The notes under the pieces are model-generated. The model was given only the letters and a program-made list of their open reading frames with translations, had not been told where the DNA came from and ran no database searches. Source: an uncultured Lamprocystis sp. (GTDB taxonomy: Bacteria; Pseudomonadota; Gammaproteobacteria; Chromatiales; Chromatiaceae). From it: a DNA stretch of 33,536 nt. Position 1 is the first letter of the stretch. Each line of letters opens with the position of its first letter. Shown here one piece after another: positions 22,772 through 31,097 of the stretch. The DNA is taken from positions 1 to 33,536 of the forward strand of contig NZ_CAIZIZ010000217.1 in assembly GCF_903933125.1 (NCBI RefSeq). The letters are read 5' to 3'. Made by a program: the position numbers and the translations under genes.

Positions 22772-24756
22772 TCCCCGAACTCGGCCATTTCGCCCTCATC
22801 CTGGCCCTGACGCTGGCCGTCACCCAGGCGATCGTTCCGCTCTGGGGTTCCTTCAACGGCCGGCGCTCCTGGATGGCGATGGCCCGGCCGCTCGCCTGGG
22901 GTCAACTGATCTTCCTGAGCATCTCGTTTCTTTGTCTGGTCCAGGCCTTTCTGACTGATGACTTTTCGGTGGTCTACGTGGCCACCAATTCCAACAGTCT
23001 GCTGCCGGCGCCGTTCAAGGTGTCCGCCGTCTGGGGTGCCCACGAGGGGTCATTGCTGCTGTGGGCGCTGTTGCTCGCCGGCTGGGGCGCGGCGGTCGCA
23101 AGCTTCAGCCGCAATCTGCCGCTGCCGATGATCTCCCGCGTGATCGCGGTGCAGGCGATGATCGCCATCGGCTTCCTGCTCTTCATGCTGTTGACCTCGA
23201 ACCCGTTCGAGCGCGTCTTCCCGGCACCGCTGGAGGGTCGGGATCTGAATCCGCTGCTCCAGGACGTTGGTCTGATCATTCACCCGCCCATGCTCTACAT
23301 GGGCTACGTGGGCTTCTCGGTGGCCTTCGCCTTCGCCATCGCCGCACTGATCGGCGGGCAACTCGACGCGGCCTGGGCACGCTGGTCGCGGCCCTGGACT
23401 ACGGTCGCCTGGATCTTCCTCACCCTCGGCATCGCGCTCGGCTCCTGGTGGGCCTACTACGAGCTGGGCTGGGGCGGCTGGTGGTTCTGGGACCCGGTCG
23501 AGAATGCCTCGTTCATGCCCTGGCTGGTCGGCACGGCGCTGATCCACTCGCTGGCCGTGACCGAGAAGCGCGGGGCCTTCAAGAGCTGGACGGTGCTGCT
23601 CGCCATCGCCGCCTTCTCGCTGTCGCTGCTCGGCACCTTCCTGGTCCGCTCAGGCGTTCTGACCTCGGTCCACGCCTTCGCCACCGACCCCGCGCGGGGC
23701 GCTTTCATCCTCGCCTTCCTGGTGATCGTGATCGGCGGTTCACTGGCGCTCTATGCCTGGCGCGCCCCGGCGGTCTCCGGCGGCGGGCGCTTCGATCTGA
23801 TCTCGCGCGAGAGCTTTCTGCTGGTCAACAACCTGCTGCTGGCGGCGCTGGCCGCGCTGGTGCTCTTCGGCACCCTGGCACCGCTGATCTATGAAGCGGC
23901 CGGGTGGGGCAAGATCTCGGTCGGCTTCCCCTGGTTCAACACCATGTTCGTGGCCATCTCGCCGCTGCTGGTGCTGGCCATGGGCATCGGTCCCCTGACC
24001 CGCTGGAAGCACGATGAACCGGCCCGCCTCCTGCGGCAATTGTGGCTCGCGCTCGGTGTCGGGCTGGCCGTGGGAGCACTCGCCGCCACCGACCTGATCC
24101 TGCCGGGCAACCTCTACGTCAGCCTCGGGCTGGGCCTCGCGGCCTGGCTGATCAGCACCCACCTGATCGCCTTGGGTGAGCGCCTCTGGCACCGCGGGTT
24201 CCAGGGCCTGGTCGCGGACCTGGGCGGCCAGGGCCGCAGTTGGTACGGCATGTGGCTGGCCCATCTCGGCATCGCGGTCTTCATCATCGGTGCCACGCTG
24301 GTCTCCAACTACGGCAGCGAGACCGATGTCCGGATGGCCCCGGGGTCAACGCACGAAGCCGCCGGTTACCGCTTCCAGTTCAACGGCGCCCAACCCGTCA
24401 TGGGACCGAATTATCGGGCGCAGCGGGCCGAGTTCCTGGTGTTCCAGGGCGACCGTCAGGTCGCGGTTCTGCACCCCGAGAAGCGCGCCTACCTGACGGG
24501 GGGCATGCCGATGACCGAGGCCGGGATCGATCCCGGCCTGCTGCGCGACCTCTATGTCTCGCTGGGCGAACCGGTGGGCACCGCGGGTGATTGGGCGGTG
24601 CGGCTCTACTACAAACCGTTCGTGCGCTGGATCTGGCTCGGCGGCATTCTGATGGCGCTGGGCGGACTGCTGGTCATCAGCGACCGACGCTACCGCACCG
24701 AACGCCGGACCGCGACCGTACCGACCCTGGCGACCGGCACGGCGGTACCGGCCTGA
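22768..24756 (+). CDS. ccmF: Cytochrome c heme lyase subunit CcmF
   Basis: This 662-residue polytopic membrane protein is the core of the heme ligation complex that attaches heme to CXXCH motifs in apocytochromes. The WWD motif reads WGGWWFWDPVENASFMPWL (235-253). Histidine heme-ligand candidates flank it (H172 in IIHPPMLYMG, and H260). The NSLLPAPFKVSAVWGAHEGS segment near residue 80 (residues 76-95) is highly typical. Length is normal. It is translationally coupled to ccmE. An 83-base spacer with short GC-rich inverted segments separates it from ccmG. Confidence 0.96.
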   Translation: MIPELGHFALILALTLAVTQAIVPLWGSFNGRRSWMAMARPLAWGQLIFLSISFLCLVQAFLTDDFSVVYVATNSNSLLPAPFKVSAVWGAHEGSLLLWALLLAGWGAAVASFSRNLPLPMISRVIAVQAMIAIGFLLFMLLTSNPFERVFPAPLEGRDLNPLLQDVGLIIHPPMLYMGYVGFSVAFAFAIAALIGGQLDAAWARWSRPWTTVAWIFLTLGIALGSWWAYYELGWGGWWFWDPVENASFMPWLVGTALIHSLAVTEKRGAFKSWTVLLAIAAFSLSLLGTFLVRSGVLTSVHAFATDPARGAFILAFLVIVIGGSLALYAWRAPAVSGGGRFDLISRESFLLVNNLLLAALAALVLFGTLAPLIYEAAGWGKISVGFPWFNTMFVAISPLLVLAMGIGPLTRWKHDEPARLLRQLWLALGVGLAVGALAATDLILPGNLYVSLGLGLAAWLISTHLIALGERLWHRGFQGLVADLGGQGRSWYGMWLAHLGIAVFIIGATLVSNYGSETDVRMAPGSTHEAAGYRFQFNGAQPVMGPNYRAQRAEFLVFQGDRQVAVLHPEKRAYLTGGMPMTEAGIDPGLLRDLYVSLGEPVGTAGDWAVRLYYKPFVRWIWLGGILMALGGLLVISDRRYRTERRTATVPTLATGTAVPA

Positions 24757-24839
24757 GCGAAGCACCAGCCTGACCGCGGCGCGCGTGACGAGCGCGCGGC
24801 GCGGTCAACGCGGCAACCGACCGACCTTGAGGATCGACA

Positions 24840-25382
24840 ATGGCACGTTCCACCACCAGTTATCTGGTGCCCCTTGGCCTTTTTCTGGCGCTCACCGCCC
24901 TGCTGTTCTACGGGCTGTCCCTGGACCCGCGCAAGGTGCCCTCGCCCCTGGTGGGTAAGCCGGCCCCGCCCTTTACCCTGGAATCACTCAAAGAGCCCGG
25001 CAAACAGATCAGCTCGGATATCCTCAAAGGGCGCGTCTCGCTGGTGAATGTCTGGGCGTCCTGGTGTCCGTCCTGCCGCCAGGAGCATGCCGAACTGCTG
25101 CGCATCGCGCGCGATTCGGACGTCCAACTGATCGGCTTCAACTGGAAGGACGAGCGCCCGGCCGCCCTGGAGATGCTGAGCCGCTTCGGCGACCCCTACA
25201 CCCTGAGCGTCTTCGACCCGGACAACCAGGCCGGGATCGACTGGGGAGTCTATGGGGCTCCGGAGACCTTCGTGATCGATGCCGAGGGCATCATCCGCCA
25301 CAAGCGTATCGGTCCTATCGACGCCAAGGTCTGGGCCCAAGAGATCCTGCCGGTGATCCAGCAATTCTCGCCCAAGGGCTAG
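24840..25382 (+). CDS. ccmG: Thiol:disulfide interchange protein CcmG/DsbE
   Basis: A 180-residue membrane-anchored thioredoxin-like protein that keeps apocytochrome and CcmH cysteines reduced. An N-terminal hydrophobic anchor (about 8-26) is followed by a thioredoxin fold with the active site WASWCPSCRQEH (C76, C79). The cis-Pro region reads YGAPETFVID. Length is normal. The ATG follows GAGGATCG. It would accept electrons from a DsbD/CcdA-type protein not encoded in this window. Confidence 0.95.
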   Translation: MARSTTSYLVPLGLFLALTALLFYGLSLDPRKVPSPLVGKPAPPFTLESLKEPGKQISSDILKGRVSLVNVWASWCPSCRQEHAELLRIARDSDVQLIGFNWKDERPAALEMLSRFGDPYTLSVFDPDNQAGIDWGVYGAPETFVIDAEGIIRHKRIGPIDAKVWAQEILPVIQQFSPKG

Positions 25383-25389
25383 CCAGCCA

Positions 25390-25941
25390 ATGCCGCACAC
25401 CAACACTGATCCTTTGTTTTCCATGAGCAGTAACCACTTAATCGGCAATACACTCCGGTCCGCCGCACGCACCGCTGTCCTCGCGAGCGCCCTCGTCTGC
25501 GCCGGCGCCGCCGCCGCCGCCTACACGCTGCAGGAATTCACTTTCGACAGTCCGGCTCAGGAGCGGACTTTTCGCGACCTGACCAGCAAACTGCGCTGCC
25601 TGGTCTGTCAGAACGAATCACTGGCCGGCTCCCAGGCGGACCTGGCTCAGGACCTGCGCAAGGAGGTCTACGGCATGCTGCGCGAAGGCAAGAGCCAGGA
25701 TGAGATCATCACCTTCCTGGTGGATCGCTACGGGGATTTCGTGCTCTATCAGCCCCAGGTCAAACCCTCCACCTATCTTCTGTGGTTCGGTCCCTTCGTC
25801 CTGATCGGCGTGGGCGGTTGGCTCTTGCTGCGCGCACTGAAGGCCAAGAAGGCTGAACCCGAACCGGAAACCGACGCCGCGGAGCGCGCCCGCCTCCACC
25901 AACTCCTCGCCGCTACCGAGCCGCCAGACCAAGCCAAATGA
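25390..25941 (+). CDS. ccmH: Cytochrome c maturation protein CcmH
   Basis: A 183-residue periplasmic-facing thioreductase. The active-site pair is LRCLVCQNESLAGSQADLA (C70, C73), which reduces or holds apocytochrome thiols for CcmF. A signal-like hydrophobic stretch (about 26-45) precedes the three-helix domain, and a second span (about 135-155) anchors the C terminus. The start is uncertain: ATG at 25390 (used) or ATG at 25423, which gives a more usual signal peptide. Neither has a strong ribosome binding site. The E. coli CcmH corresponds to this protein plus CcmI. The stop overlaps ccmI by four bases. Confidence 0.92.
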   Translation: MPHTNTDPLFSMSSNHLIGNTLRSAARTAVLASALVCAGAAAAAYTLQEFTFDSPAQERTFRDLTSKLRCLVCQNESLAGSQADLAQDLRKEVYGMLREGKSQDEIITFLVDRYGDFVLYQPQVKPSTYLLWFGPFVLIGVGGWLLLRALKAKKAEPEPETDAAERARLHQLLAATEPPDQAK

Positions 25942-27356
25942 TTATTTTCTGGATACTTGCTGCCGGGCTCACGGGCCTGGCCATCCTCTTCATCGCCCGG
26001 CCCTTACTGAGCGGCCTCGCGAGCGACGCATCGCCCAGCCAGTCGGATCTGAATCTCCAGATCGCCCGCAGCCGCCTGGCGGAACTGGATGCCGACCTCG
26101 CCGCGGGTGTGCTCGACCAGGGCCAGTCCGCTGCCGCGCGCAAGGATCTCGAGCGCGAACTGTTGTCCGACCTGCATGACTCCGAATTGCAGGGGGGCCA
26201 GACCCTCGGGCCGCGGAGCACAACCACCGCCCGCACTCCGGACGAGCGCGCACGCGCGGACCGCGCACCCTGGCTCGCCCTCGTGTTGATACTCTCCGTA
26301 CCGACAGCGGCCGTCCTGACGTACCTGGAACTGGGCAATCAAGAGATCATTCCACGTATCGAGACCGCCGCGATTATCGAGGTTGCTCCGGTCGCTGACC
26401 ACGCCGCCGGACCCGATGGACAATCCTTGCCCTCACTCGACACCCTGGCGCAGGGGCTCGCCGAGCGGATGCAGCAGAATCCGGACAATCTGGAAGGCTG
26501 GATGATGCTCGGACGCACCTACATCGCGCTCGATCAGCCGGCCAAAGCGCTTGAGGCCATGGAGCGGGCTTTTGGGCTGGCTCCCGACGATGTCGGCGTG
26601 ATGATCGGTTATGCCGAGGCGCTGGCAGCAAACAGCGGCAACCAACTCGACGGCAAACCGGCTGAACTGATCGAGGCGGCACTGGAACGTGAACCGGCCA
26701 ACGCCAGCGCACGCTGGCTCAGTGGGATGCTGGCCTTCCAGCAAGCGCGCTTCACCGAAGCCGCGACAACCTGGCAGGGAATCCTGACTGAGCTGGATCC
26801 GGCCGGCGAGGACGCCGTTCAGATGGGCGAGATGATTGCCGAGGCGCGCCGCCGCGGCGGCCTGCCCGAATCGCCCAGCGGCGCCCAGAGCAGCACAGTA
26901 CCAGGCGGGATCAGTCCCGCGCTGCCCCCGGATGCGCCGGCAGCAGCGGCTACGCAGGCACAGGTGAGCCAGGTCGAACCCGCGCAAGAGACAACCGCGG
27001 CAAACACGGGACCCCGCATCCAGGTCAGTGTCACCCTCGCCCCCGAACTCGCCGCCCAGGTCAATCCGACCGACACCCTGTTTATCTATGCCCGCGCGGC
27101 TGCTGGTCCGCCAATGCCGCTCGCGGTGAGCCGGGCGACGGCTGCGGACCTGCCGGCCACCGTCACCCTGGATAACAGCTCCGCCGTGATGCCGGCCATG
27201 CGTCTTTCGAGCTTCCCGCAGGTCATCGTGGGCGCCCGCATTTCCAGGTCCGGACAAGCGACTCCCGGTCAGGGAGACCTGGAAGGCCAAGTCGGACCGC
27301 TCGACAGCGCGACGCCCCAGTCGGTTGCGGTGACCATCAATCGGGTCCGGCCCTGA
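25938..27356 (+). CDS. ccmI: Cytochrome c maturation protein CcmI (TPR apocytochrome chaperone)
   Basis: A 472-residue protein presenting apocytochrome to the CcmF/H ligation complex. The N terminus is a membrane span (IIFWILAAGLTGLAILFIA), followed by a basic/acidic cytoplasmic loop with coiled-coil character and a second span (about 114-132). Periplasmic TPR helices include GWMMLGRTYIALDQPAKALE and DVGVMIGYAEAL. A low-complexity Ala/Pro linker (about 310-355) leads to a C-terminal Ig-like domain (about 357-472) typical of longer CcmI proteins. Last gene of the operon, convergent with the PEBP gene 44 bases on. No terminator was seen between them. Confidence 0.9.
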   Translation: MIIFWILAAGLTGLAILFIARPLLSGLASDASPSQSDLNLQIARSRLAELDADLAAGVLDQGQSAAARKDLERELLSDLHDSELQGGQTLGPRSTTTARTPDERARADRAPWLALVLILSVPTAAVLTYLELGNQEIIPRIETAAIIEVAPVADHAAGPDGQSLPSLDTLAQGLAERMQQNPDNLEGWMMLGRTYIALDQPAKALEAMERAFGLAPDDVGVMIGYAEALAANSGNQLDGKPAELIEAALEREPANASARWLSGMLAFQQARFTEAATTWQGILTELDPAGEDAVQMGEMIAEARRRGGLPESPSGAQSSTVPGGISPALPPDAPAAAATQAQVSQVEPAQETTAANTGPRIQVSVTLAPELAAQVNPTDTLFIYARAAAGPPMPLAVSRATAADLPATVTLDNSSAVMPAMRLSSFPQVIVGARISRSGQATPGQGDLEGQVGPLDSATPQSVAVTINRVRP

Positions 27357-27400
27357 GTGGCCGCATCACACCGGCAACGACTCCACCGTGACTCACCGAC

Positions 27401-27883
27401 TCAGTCGTCGATCTTTTGATAGGTCCCGACCAGGGTCGCGTGGGCCAGGATGTGTTCATCCATGGCAAGCAGCAGTTCATCTTTTGACGGACGGCTCAAC
27501 GCAGCGGGAAGCCGGGTGTCCAGGGCGTACAGGCGAAAAAAATAGCGATGCCGGCCAACGGGCGGACACGGCCCCCCATAGCCGGTACGCCCCCAACTAT
27601 TGAGCCCCTCGGCGCAACCCGCGGGAAGATCCGCGGGAGCCACGCCCGCCGCGAGTCGAGTCGTCGTCACCGGCACGTTGTACAGGATCCAGTGATCCCA
27701 GACCATCCGGGGCGCGGCCGGGTCGGGGGCATCCGGGTCGTCGACAATCAAGACCAGGCTCTCGGTGCCGTCCGGCACGCCAACCCAGTAGATCTCCGGA
27801 GAGCAATCCTCACCCTCGCAGGTATACTTGCGGGGAATCTCACCACTATCATCGAATACTTCAGATTTGAGAACCAGAGTCAT
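27401..27883 (-). CDS. YbhB/YbcL-family PEBP-like (Raf kinase inhibitor-like) protein
   Basis: A 160-residue protein with the bacterial phosphatidylethanolamine-binding-protein signature. It has IPRKYTCEGEDCSPEIYW, then VDDPDAPDP and DHWILYNVP, and the pocket segment GRHRYFFRLYALD. The biochemical role of bacterial members is not established. It lacks a signal peptide, so a cytoplasmic location is likely. The ATG at 27883 is chosen because GGGAGGTGG lies just upstream, whereas the frame start 16 codons earlier has none. It stands alone between the ccm operon and the EF-G-like gene. Confidence 0.9.
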   Translation of the reverse strand: MTLVLKSEVFDDSGEIPRKYTCEGEDCSPEIYWVGVPDGTESLVLIVDDPDAPDPAAPRMVWDHWILYNVPVTTTRLAAGVAPADLPAGCAEGLNSWGRTGYGGPCPPVGRHRYFFRLYALDTRLPAALSRPSKDELLLAMDEHILAHATLVGTYQKIDD

Positions 27884-28182
27884 TTTCCACCTCCCGGTGT
27901 GTGCTAAGTTAACCGAGTGAATCATCATCAATGGTCGGATATCGGGCTCCCCGCGGGTTGCCCTTCACGAACTGATGTGGGGTCAAGAATTCACGATTAA
28001 GTACCCGATGATCGACACGCCGGCCCTGACGCGGGGACCCTCACCCCAGGACCGGAAGCAGAACCTCATATAAATCATGAGGCTGCAACGATGAACCAGT
28101 TTGCGCCTCATTGCGATCACCGGGTCATAGAGACAAAATCGCCCTAGAGACGGTTTTACCACTCCCTAGCTGTGCGTCCTTC

Positions 28183-28208
28183 GGCGGCCTGATGGCCGCC
28201 TTTTTTTT
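28183..28208 (+). terminator. Intrinsic terminator upstream of the EF-G-like gene
   Basis: GGCGGCC (28183-28189) and GGCCGCC (28194-28200) form a perfect seven-pair stem with a TGAT loop, followed immediately by eight T. No annotated plus-strand gene ends before it, so it should end a small RNA or attenuate a leader. Confidence 0.85.
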
Positions 28209-28278
28209 GCCCGCCGTCTTTCCCCCGAGCCGGGGCAGTCACCAGCGCGCGCGACGCGGCGCAACTCGCGAGTTACGG

Positions 28279-28284
28279 TATAAT
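28279..28284 (+). promoter_or_regulatory. TATAAT box, candidate promoter of the EF-G-like gene
   Basis: A consensus -10 hexamer lies about 97 bases before the start codon and downstream of the intrinsic terminator. No recognisable -35 is found at 16-18 bases, so the call rests on the -10 and its position. Confidence 0.4.
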
Positions 28285-28380
28285 TTCCGCTTCCTGATTA
28301 GACCGATGGGGATACGGCGACCTGCTCCCCGTTCCCCTAAGGCGCATCCCCCCACGCCACACCACAAAACAGGATCACCG

Positions 28381-30426
28381 ATGTCTGAATACAACGCCGA
28401 GGACGTCCGCAACATCGCTCTGGTCGGACATGCCGGCAGCGGAAAAACCACACTGGTCGAGGCCCTGCTCGCCGCCACGGGTGTCATCCCCGCCCCCGGC
28501 AGCGTCGCCAAAGGCACCACGGTATGCGATTTCGACCCTCTGGAGAAGGAGTTGCAGCACTCACTCGACTCCGCCATCACCAGCGTCGACGTCCACGGCA
28601 AGCACATCAACCTGATCGACACCCCCGGCTACCCGGATTTCCTGGGCCGCAGCGTCTCCGTACTGCCGGCCGTCGAGACCGCCGCCGTGGTCATCAATGC
28701 GCAGGCCGGGATCGAGTCGGTCACCCAGCGGCTCATGAACGCGCTCGACAACCGGCACCTGTGCCGGATGATCATCGTCAATCAGATCGATGCGCCGGAC
28801 CTGGATCTGGGTGCGCTCACCACCCGCATCCGTGAGACCTTCGGCGCCGAGTGCCTGCCCATCAACCTGCCGGCCGACGGCGGCTCGCGGGTGATCGACT
28901 GCTTTTTCCAGCCCAGCGGCGAGGGGGCCGATTTTTCGTCCGTGGCCGAGGCCCATGGTCACATCATCGACCAGGTCGTGGAAATGGATGAGGCGCTGAT
29001 GGAGATCTATCTGGAGCAGGGACAGGATCTCGCCCCCGAGCAGCTCCATGACCCCTTTGAGACGGCGCTGCGCGAGGGCCACCTCATCCCCATCTGTTAT
29101 TGTTCCGCCATCACCGGGGCCGGCATCCCGGAATTGCTGGAGATCATGGTCCGCCTGATGCCGAACCCGTCCGAGGGGAATCCGCCCGCCTACCTGAAGG
29201 GCGAAGGGGCGACCATGGAGCCGGTTCGTGTGTCACCGGACCCGACCAAGCACGCCCTGGCCCATTGCTTCAAGATCATCAACGACCCCTTCCGCGGCAA
29301 ACTCGGCATTTTCCGCATCCACCAGGGCCGCATCAGCACCAACAGCCAGCTCTACGTCGGCGATGCCCGCAAGCCGTTCAAGGTCAACCACCTGTTCAGG
29401 CTTCAGGGCAACGAGCAGATCGAGGTCGCCGAAGGCGTCCCAGGGGACATCCTGGCGGTCTCGCGGGTGGACGACATCCACTTCGATGCCGTGCTGCACG
29501 ACTCGCACGACGAGGATCACTACCACCTGACCACCATGGAGTGCCCGGTTCCCCTGTTCGGGCTGGCCATCACCCCGACCAAGCGCGGGGATGAACAGAA
29601 GCTCAACGACGCCCTGCACAAACTCCAGTCGGAGGACCCCTGCCTGCACATCGAGCATCACGCCGCCACCAACGAGACGATCATGCGCGGCCTGGGTGAA
29701 TTACACCTCAAGGTGCTGCTGCGCCGGCTTTCGGAGCAGTTCCATGTGGACGTGGACACCCGTCCGCCGAGCATCCCGTATCGCGAGACCATCACCGCCA
29801 AGGCCGATGGACACCACCGGCACAAGAAGCAGACCGGCGGTGCCGGCCAATTCGGCGAGGTCTACCTGCGGATTGAGCCTCTGGAACGGGGGGAAGGATT
29901 CGAGTTCGTGGACGCCACCGTAGGCGGCGTCATCCCCGGCAACTTCATCCCCTCGATCGAAAAAGGCGTGCGCCAGGTGTTGGCCGACGGTGCCATCGCG
30001 GGGTACCCGCTGCAGGACGTCCGGGTGTCGGTGTACGACGGTAAGTTCCATCCGGTGGACTCCAAGGACATCGCTTTCTCGACCGCCGGACGCAAGGCCT
30101 TCATCGACGCGGTCGATAAGGCCAAACCGGTGATTCTGGAACCGATCGTCAAGATCCGGATCAGTGCGCCGGACTCCTGCATGGGTGATTTGGCGGGCGA
30201 CCTCTCCGGTCGGCGCGGGCGGATCAGCGGCAGCGAATCCCAGAGCCAGGGTCGCATCGACATCGACGGCGAGGTCCCGCTGGCCGAACTCTCCGGCTAT
30301 GACGCCCGGCTGAAGGCGCTCACCGGCGGCGAGGGGATCTACGCGATCGAACTGAGCCGCTATGAAGCAGTCCCGGCCAGCATTCAGAAGCAACTGGCGG
30401 ACGCCTATCAGCGCAGCGAGGACTAG
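28381..30426 (+). CDS. EF-G-like translational GTPase (FusA2-type paralogue)
   Basis: A 681-residue protein with the five-domain EF-G layout. The P loop is GHAGSGKTT (16-24). Switch II reads DTPGYPDF (80-87), with Tyr at 84 where canonical EF-G has the catalytic His. The base-specificity motif reads NQID (134-137) instead of NKxD. The rest follows EF-G: domain II from about 285, domain IV around GGAGQFGEVYLRIEPL, and a domain V end. This pattern marks the EF-G-like/FusA2 group rather than the essential fusA product, and its cellular role is not firmly known. The ATG at 28381 fits the family N terminus; the longer open frame from 28111 has an unrelated N-terminal extension. It stands alone, away from the str operon genes. 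Confidence 0.88.
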   Translation: MSEYNAEDVRNIALVGHAGSGKTTLVEALLAATGVIPAPGSVAKGTTVCDFDPLEKELQHSLDSAITSVDVHGKHINLIDTPGYPDFLGRSVSVLPAVETAAVVINAQAGIESVTQRLMNALDNRHLCRMIIVNQIDAPDLDLGALTTRIRETFGAECLPINLPADGGSRVIDCFFQPSGEGADFSSVAEAHGHIIDQVVEMDEALMEIYLEQGQDLAPEQLHDPFETALREGHLIPICYCSAITGAGIPELLEIMVRLMPNPSEGNPPAYLKGEGATMEPVRVSPDPTKHALAHCFKIINDPFRGKLGIFRIHQGRISTNSQLYVGDARKPFKVNHLFRLQGNEQIEVAEGVPGDILAVSRVDDIHFDAVLHDSHDEDHYHLTTMECPVPLFGLAITPTKRGDEQKLNDALHKLQSEDPCLHIEHHAATNETIMRGLGELHLKVLLRRLSEQFHVDVDTRPPSIPYRETITAKADGHHRHKKQTGGAGQFGEVYLRIEPLERGEGFEFVDATVGGVIPGNFIPSIEKGVRQVLADGAIAGYPLQDVRVSVYDGKFHPVDSKDIAFSTAGRKAFIDAVDKAKPVILEPIVKIRISAPDSCMGDLAGDLSGRRGRISGSESQSQGRIDIDGEVPLAELSGYDARLKALTGGEGIYAIELSRYEAVPASIQKQLADAYQRSED

Positions 30427-30480
30427 CGATCTGTGACGGCGGTCGGCTGACAATCCAGCCGCGCCGCCGGCGGAAGGACG

Positions 30481-30508
30481 TTGACTCGACAACCGTCTCT
30501 GCTACTCT
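30481..30508 (+). promoter_or_regulatory. Candidate promoter of the lysine-rich small ORF
   Basis: TTGACT (30481-30486), a 16-base spacer and TACTCT (30503-30508), with TG one base before it (extended -10). It lies between the EF-G-like gene and the 34-codon ORF, about 65 bases before its ATG. The -10 is a weak match. Confidence 0.4.
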
Positions 30509-30573
30509 GACTGATGATCGGTCACGGGGCCGGTCTCGTCTCCCCAACACGGCAATAGCCTGGAGTGAGTCCC

Positions 30574-30678
30574 ATGACGAAAGAACGCAGCCCCAAAAAG
30601 GAAACCAAGAAAAAGTCCGGCTTGAACCTCAAGGAAAAACGGGCCGTCAAGAAAACAAAGCAAGAGAACAAATCCTGA
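30574..30678 (+). CDS. 34-residue lysine-rich small protein
   Basis: The ATG at 30574 follows TGGAGTGAG and opens 34 codons ending in TGA. Nearly half the residues are Lys or Arg (MTKERSPKKETKKKSG start, KEKRAVKKTKQ later), with no hydrophobic core. A strongly basic, disordered nucleic-acid- or ribosome-associated peptide is a reasonable inference, but no family function is known to me. A candidate promoter precedes it and a perfect intrinsic terminator follows 30 bases after the stop, which together support a real transcription unit. Confidence 0.65.
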   Translation: MTKERSPKKETKKKSGLNLKEKRAVKKTKQENKS

Positions 30679-30707
30679 CCCTGGTTTTTCACCACGCAGG
30701 ACACTAA

Positions 30708-30740
30708 ACAAAAGCCCGGCTGATGCCGGGCTTTTGTTTT
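30708..30740. terminator. Bidirectional intrinsic terminator
   Basis: ACAAAAGCCCGGC (30708-30720) pairs with GCCGGGCTTTTGT (30725-30737) across a TGAT loop. The A-rich and T-rich flanks let it work both ways. It lies between the plus-strand lysine-rich ORF and the minus-strand RRM gene, which converge here. Confidence 0.92.
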
Positions 30741-30791
30741 CGCTCACCGCGGCGACGCTCAGGCCGCCGCGGCTTTCAGAGGTCCGATGCC

Positions 30792-31097
30792 TCAGTAACG
30801 ACGGCCACCGCCACCACCGCCGCCGCCACCGAAACCACCGCCACGCGGCGCATCAGTCTTGGGCTTGGCCTGGTTGACCGTGATGTTACGGCCCTTCATG
30901 TCGGTGCCGTTGAGACCCTTGATCGCGGCATCAGCCTGGGAATTGTTGGCCATCTCCACGAAACCGAAGCCCTTGGACTCTCCGGTGAACTTGTCGCTGA
31001 TCAGGTTGACCTGCGAGACTTCACCGAAACGGGAAAAGGTTTCCCGCAGATCGGCGTCGGTGATGCTGAACGGAAGATTGCCTACGTAGATATTCAT
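30792..31097 (-). CDS. Small RRM-type RNA-binding protein with Gly-rich tail
   Basis: A 101-residue protein made of one RNA recognition motif. RNP2 is IYVGNL (3-8) and RNP1 is KGFGFVEM (42-49). A short Gly/Arg tail (about 85-101, ending GGRRY) follows. Such single-RRM proteins are found in cyanobacteria and many proteobacteria, often cold-responsive, and bind single-stranded RNA. A TATAAA -10 lies only about 16 bases before the start codon and the leader is mostly a GACA tandem repeat, so the 5' leader is very short and lacks a Shine-Dalgarno sequence. It shares the terminator at 30708-30740 with the convergent ORF. Confidence 0.92.
   Translation of the reverse strand: MNIYVGNLPFSITDADLRETFSRFGEVSQVNLISDKFTGESKGFGFVEMANNSQADAAIKGLNGTDMKGRNITVNQAKPKTDAPRGGGFGGGGGGGGGRRY

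Larger units (their letters stand above)
27884..28380. other. Intergenic region with an orphan terminator and a leader for the EF-G-like gene
   Basis: About 500 bases without a convincing protein gene. It holds an inverted pair, CCTCAT (28064-28069) and ATGAGG (28077-28082), and a promoter-like TTGCGA/17/CAAAAT (28111-28139). A strong intrinsic terminator lies at 28183-28208, and a TATAAT box at 28279-28284. A transcript from about 28146 to 28208 would be a roughly 60-base small RNA or a terminated leader. An open frame from 28111 into the EF-G-like gene crosses the terminator and is unlikely to be translated. Confidence 0.5.

Noticed and set aside
28111-28380. 90-codon N-terminal extension of the EF-G-like protein
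   Set aside because: The extension crosses a strong intrinsic terminator and a TATAAT box and has no relation to EF-G N termini. The ATG at 28381 matches the family.
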